The notes below the pieces were generated by a model. That model was not told the DNA's origin, made no database searches, and saw only the letters and a program-made list of their open reading frames with translations. A program made the position numbers and the translations under genes. Shown piece after piece: positions 46,596 to 56,239 of a stretch of 64,000 nucleotides of DNA. Position 1 is the stretch's first letter. Each line of letters starts with the position of its first letter. Source of the DNA: an uncultured Clostridia bacterium (GTDB lineage Bacteria; Bacillota; Clostridia; TANB77; CAG-508); NCBI GenBank assembly GCA_944387435.1, contig CALXEW010000001.1, positions 1 to 64,000 of the forward strand, read 5' to 3'.

Positions 46596-49500
46596 CTAAA
46601 TTTTTTTATTATCTTTCTTTAATACTTTCTTATTTATTATATAAACACCTGCTGCTATTATTGCAAGTATTGCAAATATAATTGATACAAATATTATGAC
46701 TCTACCTGTTGATATACCAATAATAACTTCGGCCTTTCCATAATCATCTTCTGAAGCATTATTATTTCCTGGAGTTGAGTCTGAATCATTTAATCCTTGT
46801 GGATTAGATGCTTGTGCAATCTCCGCTATATTTATAACCGTTCCTGTATTATCTTCAGTCATATTCTTTACTAATACTAAATCTACAGTCGTTTCTTCAC
46901 CTGGTCCTATTGGCGTATTAGATAAACTATTATTTTGTAAATTTGTATTTGATTGATACCAATCTTTATTTAATTCTGAATTAAAATTCAAATCAGATGG
47001 TATGTAATCAACTATATTTTGAACATATCCTGCAACTTCTCCTGTATTTCTTATTTTTATTGTGTATTTTATGATAACAGTTGCATTATTTACTTCTCTA
47101 GAATGTATTTCAACTCTGGCTAGAGTTTGTTCTCCATAACTATATTGAGTTGTTCCTTTATTTGTTTGTACTGTAATTTCACTTACATATTTATCTAATT
47201 CTAAATCAAATGTTGAAGCCTCAATTAAACCAATATCTATATTTGTAGCATCTTCTGATACATTAATTGTGTCTGTAGCACCTACTGTACTATTAACCCC
47301 ATCTATCATAATAGATTTACTTATAACGTCTGAGTTTTGATTTTCATCAACACCCGCTTTTCTATACTCTGTAAGTATATATCTTTGCGTATCATATTCG
47401 AATACTAATATATAACTTCCTTCATTTACATTTATTTTATATTGACCATTTCCTTCAGTAGTAACATTTATATTATCTATATACATTCCATTTTCTGCAT
47501 CTATTACTTTAACGCCTACTCCTGATAATGTTTTTTCTGTAGAATCTCTTCTTCCATCTTTATTTTCATCTATCCAAGCTACACCACTTATTGTATATTC
47601 TCCATCTCCACTTGGATTATCTGGATTACCTGGATTGTCTGGATTATCCGGATCTTCTGTTCCTGGATTATCTGGATTGTCTGGATTGTCTGGTTCTTCT
47701 GGATTTTCCTCCTCTGAAAGTCTATATACTATATCGTTTGATGTAATATCTCCCATTACTGTTGAAACTGTTAGGTTATTTACAATCTCATTATTAGGAA
47801 CTTGATTTATTGCAACATGTCCTATTATTTCTAATTTTGATGTTTCATTAGCTGCTATCTTATGTCCTTCTATATATACATCTCCTGCTTCTAATTCTTC
47901 TCCATCAAGTGTTACTGAATCTACTATAATTCCTTTTGGAATATAATCATATAAAGTAGTAGAAATTTCATTATTCGTCGTATTTTTAATTTCAAATGTA
48001 TATGTAACTTCTTGACCATCTTCTACTATTGTATCATTCTCTGGATTTGCTGTTTGTATTACCTCAACCCAATTTTCTTCTGTATCAACTTTTTGCATAG
48101 TAAAATCTTTTTCTGTACTAACTAAGTAACTCCATTCATATTCATAAGGACCTTCTTCAGCTAACTTACCATATGATAAATCAATCTTGTTTGTTACAGT
48201 ATCTGTAGCTATCTTTTCAGCATCTATTTCGATTGTAACTACAATTTCCATGCTTGTATTTCCAGATAATAATTTACCTCCTCCAAGTATATTATCTCTT
48301 ATAACAAATGCATTTTGATCTTCATCTTCCTTTATAGGTTCAGATGTTATAGGTATTTGCTCTTCACTTCCCATATATTTTACTACAGCACTTTTTGCTG
48401 TAAATCCTTCTGGCAAGCTATCTGTAACTTCAAACATTAACTCTTCTTGTTCTCTATTTTCTACAGTAATTGTTAAGTCAAAAACATCTTCGTCCTTTAA
48501 TCCTATATTTTCATCAATATTAGTACTTTGGCTTATTCCTACATTTTTTTGTTCATTATGAACTTTTATTGTCGCCATATTTGAAACATATGTATTTGTT
48601 GCTGTTGCTTCGTACATAAATGATATGTCTTTTTCTTCTTCTTCAAAGTTATCCATTTCAACATATAATTCCATTTTAGTAAGCTCTTCCGCTTCCATAT
48701 TCTGAATTTCAAATGTTAATGTATTACTTTCTCTATCATATACAATATTACTTATTCTATTTATAGTATCTGGTCTATCTTCACCAGCAACACTAGTTGA
48801 CTCCCATACTAAATCAGTTTCACTATTACAGTAAACACCTTCTGGTAATTCTACTTTTGCCCTTACATTATCTAGAGTTTCTCCTGAAATATTTTCAATA
48901 GACAAATTCATATGTACTTTTCTTCCTAAATTTATTGTTTCTTCTTCAAAGAACGAACTTGCCATTGTTAGTTTTAATTCTGCTTGGCTTATATTATTCT
49001 TTATTGTAGAAATATTTATATCTTCCATCCCATCTGCTGTAACTAAAACATCTCCATATGTTTGCTCACTATCTCCATCTACTTCTGAAACAACAATTTC
49101 ATAAGATACTACTATACTTTCTCCATTGGCTAAAGTATCAATTGTATCAAAAGTTTTTTCATTTGTATTTAGTTCTCCATACAAGTGATATATTTTTGAT
49201 GGTCCTTCTTCAGCAGCAGGATCAAAAGCTTCATACTCAACTAAATCATATAAATTACCATTTGTTTGTGTTGCTTTTATATTTACATTATTTAAATCTG
49301 CGCCTGTATTATTTGTTATTTGCATTGTATATCTAACTTTTTGTCCCTCATAAACAGAAGTTCCATCTTCTAGTTCGACTCCACCAGATACAGTTGATAT
49401 CGCAACACCAACATTATTTGCCTCTCTTGTTACAGTATTTTCTAAAGCTAATATATTATCTGTAATGATTTCTTCTGTTTTAGCACCTACTGTAGAAGAT

Positions 49501-51983
49501 TGTGTACTTACATTTCCTAGATATGTATAAGTTGTTTCTGTTTGAGCATATATACTTTCTCCATAACCTATATTTTCTGGCGTTGAAACCTGGTATCCTA
49601 CTGTAACAACTTGTCCTGCTGTCATAGTACCTAATTTTATCATATAAGAACTTGCATTTGTATAATCACCACTCCAAGATCCATCATCTTGCACAGCTGA
49701 TATATTTGGTGAATATGATACTTCAGCTCCTCCAACATTTGTACTTATTCCTTGAAGTAATGTCGTATCTAATGTAGCTCCATTCACTCCTTTTTTAGGT
49801 AATCTTCCAATAATTACAACATTATTAATGTCTGTATCATAGTTGTTAATTACTGCTGTATTAATTGTTGCAGTATTTGAATTACTATTTAGACTTAGTG
49901 TTCCTACTGGTATATTATTATCTACTGTGTATATTGAATCTCCATTATTGTTAAATCCTGATAAATTATTATATATCATCATACCTGGCTTAGATGATAC
50001 ATTTATTTCTACTGATGTACTATAAGTTCCCTCATTTCCATTTTCATTTGTATAAGTCATTGAAACATTTGTTTTTTGGCTAGGTGTTAATATATCAAAT
50101 TCGATATCAGCATTTATAACAATTGATAATTGGTTTATTTCGTTTGAATAGTCACTTTGCTCTCCTGATAAAGCAATTTGCATAACTTTTTCGCCATTAT
50201 CTCTATCTACTAATCTAGCATATTCTACACCGAACTCGTCTGCATAAACCTTGCTTATAGATTTTACAGTTAAATTAGAAATGCAACTTGGCAATGTTAT
50301 CTCAATAACAGGATTTTTAAATAAATCATAATTTTCTGAAGATGTTTTTAATGTTACTGTAAATTGAACATTTTCATTTTTTTGTAAAGTTGATAAATTT
50401 ACATTATTAATTTCTAAACTAGCTTCTGTAGTTGTATCTAATAAATTTGTTCTAGCTTCTCCAACTTGTTCTGAAATATTTGTGCTTACTTTTGTCATTG
50501 AACTTAAGGTTGTAAATTGTTTTAGTTGCTCTCTACTATATCCTGTATTTCCTTCAATGCCTTTCTTATTTCTTATAAGTAATGTTCCAACATTTATTGG
50601 TTTTGTTGTTGATATTGTTATTCCTCTTACAGGTGATGCATAACTAACTACTATATTCCCAACTTCATTTGCCATACTTTGAGAATTAATAACTGAAAGT
50701 ACACTTCCATTAACATCTTTAATTGTTATTACTCCATCTTGTCCCAATAAATTAATTATATTTTCTTTATTAAACATTGTTTCTTGATATACAGTTTTTG
50801 AACTAATATCAAATTGATTTCCATTTCCGTCTAAGAAATTCTCTTGGTTTTCAGCAATTTCTAAATTTGAAATTTCTGATTCATTAGAAATCTCTATTTT
50901 CTCTAATTCGTCATATACTGTTAAATTACTACTGTTGGCATATAAATATCCTTTATATTTAGAATCTGTTGTTTGTTTTTCTATACTTACCACATTTCCT
51001 ATCGGACTAATTTCAATATTTTGAGAATCATTTTTTTGAACATTATCTTGAGTATATAATTTAGTTGTCATATTTGTATTTAAACTAACATTTTTATTAG
51101 TAAATTCTACATTCTCGTATTCATATATAAGCTTATATACATTATTTTGTAAACTCCACACTCCATTGCTTTCATTATTTATTTGAACAATTCCTGTTTC
51201 ATTATTATATACAGCTTTATCATCTTGCATCTTATCTCCATTTAATAATACTCTTACTTTGCTTGGTTTTTGCTCATCTAAAACAGGTACTTTTACTTCT
51301 AAACTTTCATTTTCTCTCGGTAATTTGTTATCTTGAACAGATGTAGTAATATTTTGTTGTAATAATACTTTATTATTTAAGTTTATATATTTATCTATAC
51401 TTTGCATTAAAGTTACATCTGTAGAATGTTTCCAAATCACTCTTGTTTTTATTTGTGAAGATACTTCTTCACTTTTATCTTCACTCTCAGAATAATTTCC
51501 TGTAATAGTTATATTATTTTCCTTTTCAAAATAATCCACATCAAAACTATCTTGTTTTTTGAAAGTAATTGGTAGTACTATTTCCACATTATTTTGATAA
51601 ATAATCTGATTCAACTCTATTTCATTTGTATCCGCATTTATACTTTTAACATATTGACTGTTTACTTCATCCTTTAATATAGTAAAGTTTGTATTTTCAA
51701 GCTTTATTTTTGCATCATTTAAAGAACCTTTATCTTTAACATTTACATTCAAGATTAAGGTTTCTTTACTATCTAAATCACATTCTTTACTATGAACTTT
51801 TTGATTATCATTCAAAAAATAAGCATCAAATTCAACATTCTTTACATTAGTTTCTCTACTTTGACTCTCTAGTTCTTCATACATAGCAACAGAAACTTTA
51901 TAACCTAAAAATATAAAGTCTGTCATTGTAAATGTAAAAACTAACAAAACAGTCAAAAAAATCTTTAAAATTTTACTTTTCAT
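46596..51983 (-). CDS. A2: giant DUF11/SdrD-B-like surface protein (1795 aa)
   Basis: First gene of module copy 2. Signal-anchor helix at 5-30, a long extracellular region of beta-sandwich-like repeats, DUF11-type repeats in the second half (GQKVRYTMQITNNTG, GQEVTYTFEIKNTTN), a PDNP-rich linker, an SdrD-B-like domain from about 1463 (GVAWIDENKDGRRD), then a conserved C-terminal block with ELNKDWYQ and DSDSTPGNNN, a membrane helix (about 1762-1785) and a Lys-rich tail. Clear paralogue of A1 from MKSKI to the tail. GGGGAGG six bases before the ATG at 51983. Confidence 0.8.
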   Translation of the reverse strand: MKSKILKIFLTVLLVFTFTMTDFIFLGYKVSVAMYEELESQSRETNVKNVEFDAYFLNDNQKVHSKECDLDSKETLILNVNVKDKGSLNDAKIKLENTNFTILKDEVNSQYVKSINADTNEIELNQIIYQNNVEIVLPITFKKQDSFDVDYFEKENNITITGNYSESEDKSEEVSSQIKTRVIWKHSTDVTLMQSIDKYINLNNKVLLQQNITTSVQDNKLPRENESLEVKVPVLDEQKPSKVRVLLNGDKMQDDKAVYNNETGIVQINNESNGVWSLQNNVYKLIYEYENVEFTNKNVSLNTNMTTKLYTQDNVQKNDSQNIEISPIGNVVSIEKQTTDSKYKGYLYANSSNLTVYDELEKIEISNESEISNLEIAENQENFLDGNGNQFDISSKTVYQETMFNKENIINLLGQDGVITIKDVNGSVLSVINSQSMANEVGNIVVSYASPVRGITISTTKPINVGTLLIRNKKGIEGNTGYSREQLKQFTTLSSMTKVSTNISEQVGEARTNLLDTTTEASLEINNVNLSTLQKNENVQFTVTLKTSSENYDLFKNPVIEITLPSCISNLTVKSISKVYADEFGVEYARLVDRDNGEKVMQIALSGEQSDYSNEINQLSIVINADIEFDILTPSQKTNVSMTYTNENGNEGTYSTSVEINVSSKPGMMIYNNLSGFNNNGDSIYTVDNNIPVGTLSLNSNSNTATINTAVINNYDTDINNVVIIGRLPKKGVNGATLDTTLLQGISTNVGGAEVSYSPNISAVQDDGSWSGDYTNASSYMIKLGTMTAGQVVTVGYQVSTPENIGYGESIYAQTETTYTYLGNVSTQSSTVGAKTEEIITDNILALENTVTREANNVGVAISTVSGGVELEDGTSVYEGQKVRYTMQITNNTGADLNNVNIKATQTNGNLYDLVEYEAFDPAAEEGPSKIYHLYGELNTNEKTFDTIDTLANGESIVVSYEIVVSEVDGDSEQTYGDVLVTADGMEDINISTIKNNISQAELKLTMASSFFEEETINLGRKVHMNLSIENISGETLDNVRAKVELPEGVYCNSETDLVWESTSVAGEDRPDTINRISNIVYDRESNTLTFEIQNMEAEELTKMELYVEMDNFEEEEKDISFMYEATATNTYVSNMATIKVHNEQKNVGISQSTNIDENIGLKDEDVFDLTITVENREQEELMFEVTDSLPEGFTAKSAVVKYMGSEEQIPITSEPIKEDEDQNAFVIRDNILGGGKLLSGNTSMEIVVTIEIDAEKIATDTVTNKIDLSYGKLAEEGPYEYEWSYLVSTEKDFTMQKVDTEENWVEVIQTANPENDTIVEDGQEVTYTFEIKNTTNNEISTTLYDYIPKGIIVDSVTLDGEELEAGDVYIEGHKIAANETSKLEIIGHVAINQVPNNEIVNNLTVSTVMGDITSNDIVYRLSEEENPEEPDNPDNPDNPGTEDPDNPDNPGNPDNPSGDGEYTISGVAWIDENKDGRRDSTEKTLSGVGVKVIDAENGMYIDNINVTTEGNGQYKINVNEGSYILVFEYDTQRYILTEYRKAGVDENQNSDVISKSIMIDGVNSTVGATDTINVSEDATNIDIGLIEASTFDLELDKYVSEITVQTNKGTTQYSYGEQTLARVEIHSREVNNATVIIKYTIKIRNTGEVAGYVQNIVDYIPSDLNFNSELNKDWYQSNTNLQNNSLSNTPIGPGEETTVDLVLVKNMTEDNTGTVINIAEIAQASNPQGLNDSDSTPGNNNASEDDYGKAEVIIGISTGRVIIFVSIIFAILAIIAAGVYIINKKVLKKDNKKI
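47611..47706 (-). repeat. short tandem repeats encoding the PDNP linker of A2
   Basis: Repeated 9- to 12-base units (TCTGGATTGTC and variants on the plus strand) encode a Pro-Asp-Asn linker before the SdrD-B-like domain. Such repeats can change in number between strains. A1 has an Asn/Asp/Gln linker at the same place instead. Confidence 0.75.
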
Positions 51984-52031
51984 TTTGTTCCTCCCCATTT
52001 TCAAAAGATAATTTTGATTTCTTTAATATAT

Positions 52032-52060
52032 ATATTAACGACTTTTTTCGATAAAATCAA
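52032..52060 (-). promoter_or_regulatory. promoter of the A2-B2 unit
   Basis: TTGATT (52060-52055), 17-base spacer, TAATAT (52037-52032) on the minus strand. The spacer contains ATCGAAAAAAG, a Spo0A-box-like sequence also found upstream of spoIIE. Confidence 0.6.
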
Positions 52061-52254
52061 TATAATATTTTTCCATATATGGCAAATATTACAAAAAAAC
52101 TTCTTTTTTCCTCTAGGGATGCTTTATTTGGGATTTTGATATGTAATTTTTTTTAATTTTTTATTACAAGTTCTTTACAAAAAATCCAAATACACTTTAC
52201 TAAAACCCGCAAATCCCTTATTTACGTAGCTTTCACGATTTTTTCATAAAAAAG

Positions 52255-52298
52255 AAGAACCTGATTTGTTAGATATACAATCTATAAATCAGATTCTT
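52255..52298 (-). terminator. terminator after the B1 surface gene
   Basis: AAGAACCTGATTT (52255-52267) pairs with AAATCAGATTCTT (52286-52298) with one mismatch, followed by CTTTTTT on the minus strand. It shows that A1-B1 and A2-B2 are separate transcripts. 52061-52254 holds nothing else recognisable. Confidence 0.85.
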
Positions 52299-52315
52299 TT
52301 AATAGTTTATAACTG

Positions 52316-55300
52316 TTATTTATTTCCTAAAGCTTTTCTTTTAATTAATAATATTCCTACTCCTAATATTACTAATGCTGCTACGCCTATTGCAACCGGT
52401 ATAATAAATGATAAATTCTGACCTGTACTTGGTGTAACAATAACTGTTTCGGCAATATTATCATCAGCTTCTGTTCTTCCTGATCCTGGAATATAACTTC
52501 CTGGTGTTTCGTCTGGTTTAGAACCTCCTGTTTTATCTAATCTATTAATTTCTGTTTCGTTATCTATTGAGATATCTTCAGATGTTGACAATATCTTAGA
52601 TACTATTAAGTCTACACTAGCTGTTTGCGTTGGTTCTAATTTTTCATCACTTAAGCTTTCTGTATATAAAATAGTCTTATCATCAATAGTTGAATTTTCA
52701 TCATTATATACTACTTCGGCTATTGTATCTTTAATTTCGTCTAATGTTTTAACTTCCCAATCAGGATTTCTTGTATTATCAAATGCCCAATCATTATCTA
52801 GATAATCTATTATAGCTGTTGGCGTAATTGTTACAACATCACCTTCTACTATTCCATATGTATAGAAGTTTTCTGATAAGTAATCTAATTCACTTAAGTT
52901 CGTTGTCTTGATTTCATATCCAACCTCTAATCTTGCACCTTGTATTAGCTCATTATCTAGCTCTACTCTTACATATCCATTTTTTGGACTTGCTGTTTCT
53001 GATGGTCCCATATGTGTTAGATGTCCAGTTTCTCCTGTTATATTACCATCTTCATCAAATGTTACATCTGTTACAACTTGCCCATTTGCAAGGGTTACTT
53101 TTAATGTTTTTACTCTCTTAGATAAATCTAATTTTTGTCTTGCTCTTTCAACTATACCGAAATCAATATTGTTAATTTCATAAGTATATTTATCTCCTGA
53201 AGATGCAGTATAACTACTTTCATATTCTACACCGATTCCCATCGTAGGAGTATATGAGTTCATTTTATCAATTGTTGTTTGTGTGTTATTAGTAATTGTC
53301 TTGATTTCTTCATCAATTTGTTGTCTTAGTTCATAATCATCAATAGCATCTGTTAACCTTGTGTCTACATTTTCTTTAAACCATTGCTTATTGGTTTGGT
53401 CTCTTGTGCTATCATATACTGTTCCTTTGTATTTTTGTACTGTATATGTTTCGTCTCCCCAAGTATATGTTAGAACATAATCTCCTGGTATATAATCTGT
53501 AATTAAGAAGTCACCATTACTATCAGTTGTAGCTGTATAAACTTTCCCACTTCCTGTATTTTCTGTTAAAGTAACTGCTACTCCTTCAATTCCAATTTCT
53601 CCTTCTTCATATGCTCCAGAACCTTGTCTTACCTGTCCTGTCATTAATTCTCCTGATGTTGAGTCTAAGAAGACCTTACCAGATAATTGTCTTGCATCAG
53701 CAAGTTCTAGTTTGAAACCAGGTGCTGAATCTGTATCATCTTGATATGTTGTTGTATCTCCTGGTGTACTATTTCCTGGGTTAGAATCTTTATCTATACC
53801 TGCATATACACTTCCATTTCCATCAAATACTGAATAAGAATTAATTTCTACAACATTGTCTAAAACTTCACCATCATTTAATAAGTTAACTACTTGTTCT
53901 CTACTTAATTGGAATTCTATATATATGTCTGTTTGTTTTTGAGCTTCTAATCTACTATTTGTTTCTATTACTGTTTTCGTATATTCATCGTTATATGCTG
54001 TATCTGTGTGAACAAGTTCTTCTCCTGTTATACTTCCGTTTTCGTCTAAAGTTGTACCTGCTCTTAGAAGTGTATAATTACTGTCATAGTAATCTACTAT
54101 GCTATTTATTTGAGTGATTAAATTTGTAGATTCATTTCTTAGAGCTATTCTGTATGTTACATAAACCTTTAATTCTCTACTTGAATCTTCTTCATTTATA
54201 TACTCATAATCGGCTTTATAAATTGCTCTTGTATACGACATTGAACCATATTTTTGTCCGAATTTTACACCAACATTAAATCCATCACCGTATTCACCTT
54301 GATTTACAAATCTTTGTGAATATTGATATACATGTTGATATCCATTAACTGCAACTCTTACATTCTCCAAGTCTTTTATTAACGCCATATCTGGTTGTTC
54401 TCTTTCATATAAACCTTGATTAATCCATTTAATCTCTTCCATACCATATGTAAAATTATCCCAAATGCTATAACCTGTCTCATCAGTATTTCCAGTAATT
54501 AAATATTGTCCATTATTAATTAATGTTGCTATATGTTCATTCTTATCTAAATTATAGCTTAAATCATGAACTTTATTTCCATTTTCATCAAGAGTTATGC
54601 CTGTATCTTCTGTTTCTCCACCTTCTACAATGCTAAAGTTTTTATTAAATCTATCTCTAACTTCTGCATTTTCTGCGGATTTAGAACCTTTTTCTTCATT
54701 TTCTAAATGTGGAATTACATTTGTATATGTTAATCCATCATATTCAAATTCAATATAGTAATCTTGTAATTTTTCAATTAAGACATCCATAAACAAGTAT
54801 TTTCCACCATCTGCCGTTGTAGCCTCCATTACAGTTTCACCTGTTGTTCTATCTTTTAATCTTACTGTAATTCCATCTAATAGGATATCACCATCATCCA
54901 AATCATTTTCTTGGAATAAATCATTCCTGTATGATTGCTTTCCTGATATCTTGTCTACCCATACAATTCCTGATAATTTTACATAGATTTGTTTGTTTTC
55001 TATCATGAATTCTGTTGTCTCATCAGCTACTATTGTTGTCACTTGTCCATCCGTTAAGAACTCGTAACCATAATTTGGATTCTGAGTTTCATATGCTGTA
55101 TAAGTTCCTACTACTAAATTTTCAATATAAATTTCCCCATTTTCATCTGTTATAAACTCTGTCGCCTCTTCTCGAGTATCTACATATGAAATAGTTCCAT
55201 CTTCATTTTGTTTAACATATTTTCCAAGTTCATTATTCATAATGTAGAATCCTACACCTGGTAATTTGAATTCATGATTATCTTTATTTACTTTTATTAT

Positions 55301-56218
55301 TCTTAAACGCCCTATTGTTGTTATATCATAATCAAAATTTATTTCTATATTTTGAGTAGTAGTATATGGTTCTCTAACCAACATGTTTTGCAAATAGTAT
55401 TCATTATTTTCCAAAAACCATATATTTACTCCTTTAACTTCTATTTGTGCATTACCTGTAATCTTAGTTATCTTTGTAATATTTCCATCTAACGGAACTG
55501 AAATATAGAAATCTACACCTGATTTTATTCCACTTACATCAAAGAAATTTTCTGTTGTTCCTGAAAAACTGCTATATAATTTTTCAGCTATTGGATTAGA
55601 ATCTTGATCAAACACATTTACTTCTGTTATCGTTCCACCAAAACTCCAGTTAAATGGTCCTATTCTCATATAAGCTTTGCCATCTTTTTCATAAGCTACT
55701 ACTTGTATATTGTCTTTATTGGTATTATCTGTGGCATTATTCATATTTGATATTTCATTTGCATAATCTATAGCATCTTGGTCTAATAATGTTGAGCTTC
55801 CTTGTTGACTACCCGCAAACCCTGCATATAATCCTGCATGATATTGTCCTACATTATTCATCCATGTATATCCAAAATTCCAAATAGCATTTTGTACAGG
55901 TCCCGTAGTTTTTATGGGTCCATTATCTTGAGATAGTATATATGCAAATCTAGCATTATCAAAACTATCTATTGTTTTTCCTGTATGATCTGTAGATTTA
56001 GTTCCTTCAATCCTTACATTTGATATAACTCTGTAACTCATAACACTTTTAGTATATTGTCCATGCTCCATACAAAATATATTGCTACTATCTAAATATT
56101 GACGTTGTGTTAATGTTAAATTTTGTCCTACATAATATGCATTTGATATTGTTGTAACTCCTAATATTAAAGCTACTATAATTACCGCCATAAATGCTAA
56201 TTTCTTTAATTTGCTCAT
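52316..56218 (-). CDS. B1: thioester-domain/SpaA/SdrD-B surface protein (1300 aa)
   Basis: Second gene of module copy 1. Signal peptide 1-27, then a thioester-like domain with Cys49 (IFCMEHGQ) and Gln109 in VQNAIWNF, the pair that forms the internal Cys-Gln thioester in this family. A SpaA/Cna-B domain follows (302-410; LRIIKVNKDN and YETQNPNYGYEF fit a Lys-Glu isopeptide bond), then SdrD-B-like domains (413-500 and about 850), DKDSNPGN, and a C-terminal TPSTGQN, membrane helix and Lys/Arg tail. Thioester domains bind host or surface molecules covalently. 22 bases after A1. Confidence 0.83.
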   Translation of the reverse strand: MSKLKKLAFMAVIIVALILGVTTISNAYYVGQNLTLTQRQYLDSSNIFCMEHGQYTKSVMSYRVISNVRIEGTKSTDHTGKTIDSFDNARFAYILSQDNGPIKTTGPVQNAIWNFGYTWMNNVGQYHAGLYAGFAGSQQGSSTLLDQDAIDYANEISNMNNATDNTNKDNIQVVAYEKDGKAYMRIGPFNWSFGGTITEVNVFDQDSNPIAEKLYSSFSGTTENFFDVSGIKSGVDFYISVPLDGNITKITKITGNAQIEVKGVNIWFLENNEYYLQNMLVREPYTTTQNIEINFDYDITTIGRLRIIKVNKDNHEFKLPGVGFYIMNNELGKYVKQNEDGTISYVDTREEATEFITDENGEIYIENLVVGTYTAYETQNPNYGYEFLTDGQVTTIVADETTEFMIENKQIYVKLSGIVWVDKISGKQSYRNDLFQENDLDDGDILLDGITVRLKDRTTGETVMEATTADGGKYLFMDVLIEKLQDYYIEFEYDGLTYTNVIPHLENEEKGSKSAENAEVRDRFNKNFSIVEGGETEDTGITLDENGNKVHDLSYNLDKNEHIATLINNGQYLITGNTDETGYSIWDNFTYGMEEIKWINQGLYEREQPDMALIKDLENVRVAVNGYQHVYQYSQRFVNQGEYGDGFNVGVKFGQKYGSMSYTRAIYKADYEYINEEDSSRELKVYVTYRIALRNESTNLITQINSIVDYYDSNYTLLRAGTTLDENGSITGEELVHTDTAYNDEYTKTVIETNSRLEAQKQTDIYIEFQLSREQVVNLLNDGEVLDNVVEINSYSVFDGNGSVYAGIDKDSNPGNSTPGDTTTYQDDTDSAPGFKLELADARQLSGKVFLDSTSGELMTGQVRQGSGAYEEGEIGIEGVAVTLTENTGSGKVYTATTDSNGDFLITDYIPGDYVLTYTWGDETYTVQKYKGTVYDSTRDQTNKQWFKENVDTRLTDAIDDYELRQQIDEEIKTITNNTQTTIDKMNSYTPTMGIGVEYESSYTASSGDKYTYEINNIDFGIVERARQKLDLSKRVKTLKVTLANGQVVTDVTFDEDGNITGETGHLTHMGPSETASPKNGYVRVELDNELIQGARLEVGYEIKTTNLSELDYLSENFYTYGIVEGDVVTITPTAIIDYLDNDWAFDNTRNPDWEVKTLDEIKDTIAEVVYNDENSTIDDKTILYTESLSDEKLEPTQTASVDLIVSKILSTSEDISIDNETEINRLDKTGGSKPDETPGSYIPGSGRTEADDNIAETVIVTPSTGQNLSFIIPVAIGVAALVILGVGILLIKRKALGNK

Positions 56219-56239
56219 TTAATTTCCCCTCCTTTCCTT

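Noticed and set aside
47611-47706. CRISPR-like repeats
   Set aside because: Units are 9-12 bases, in frame, without spacers; they encode a Pro-Asp-Asn linker.
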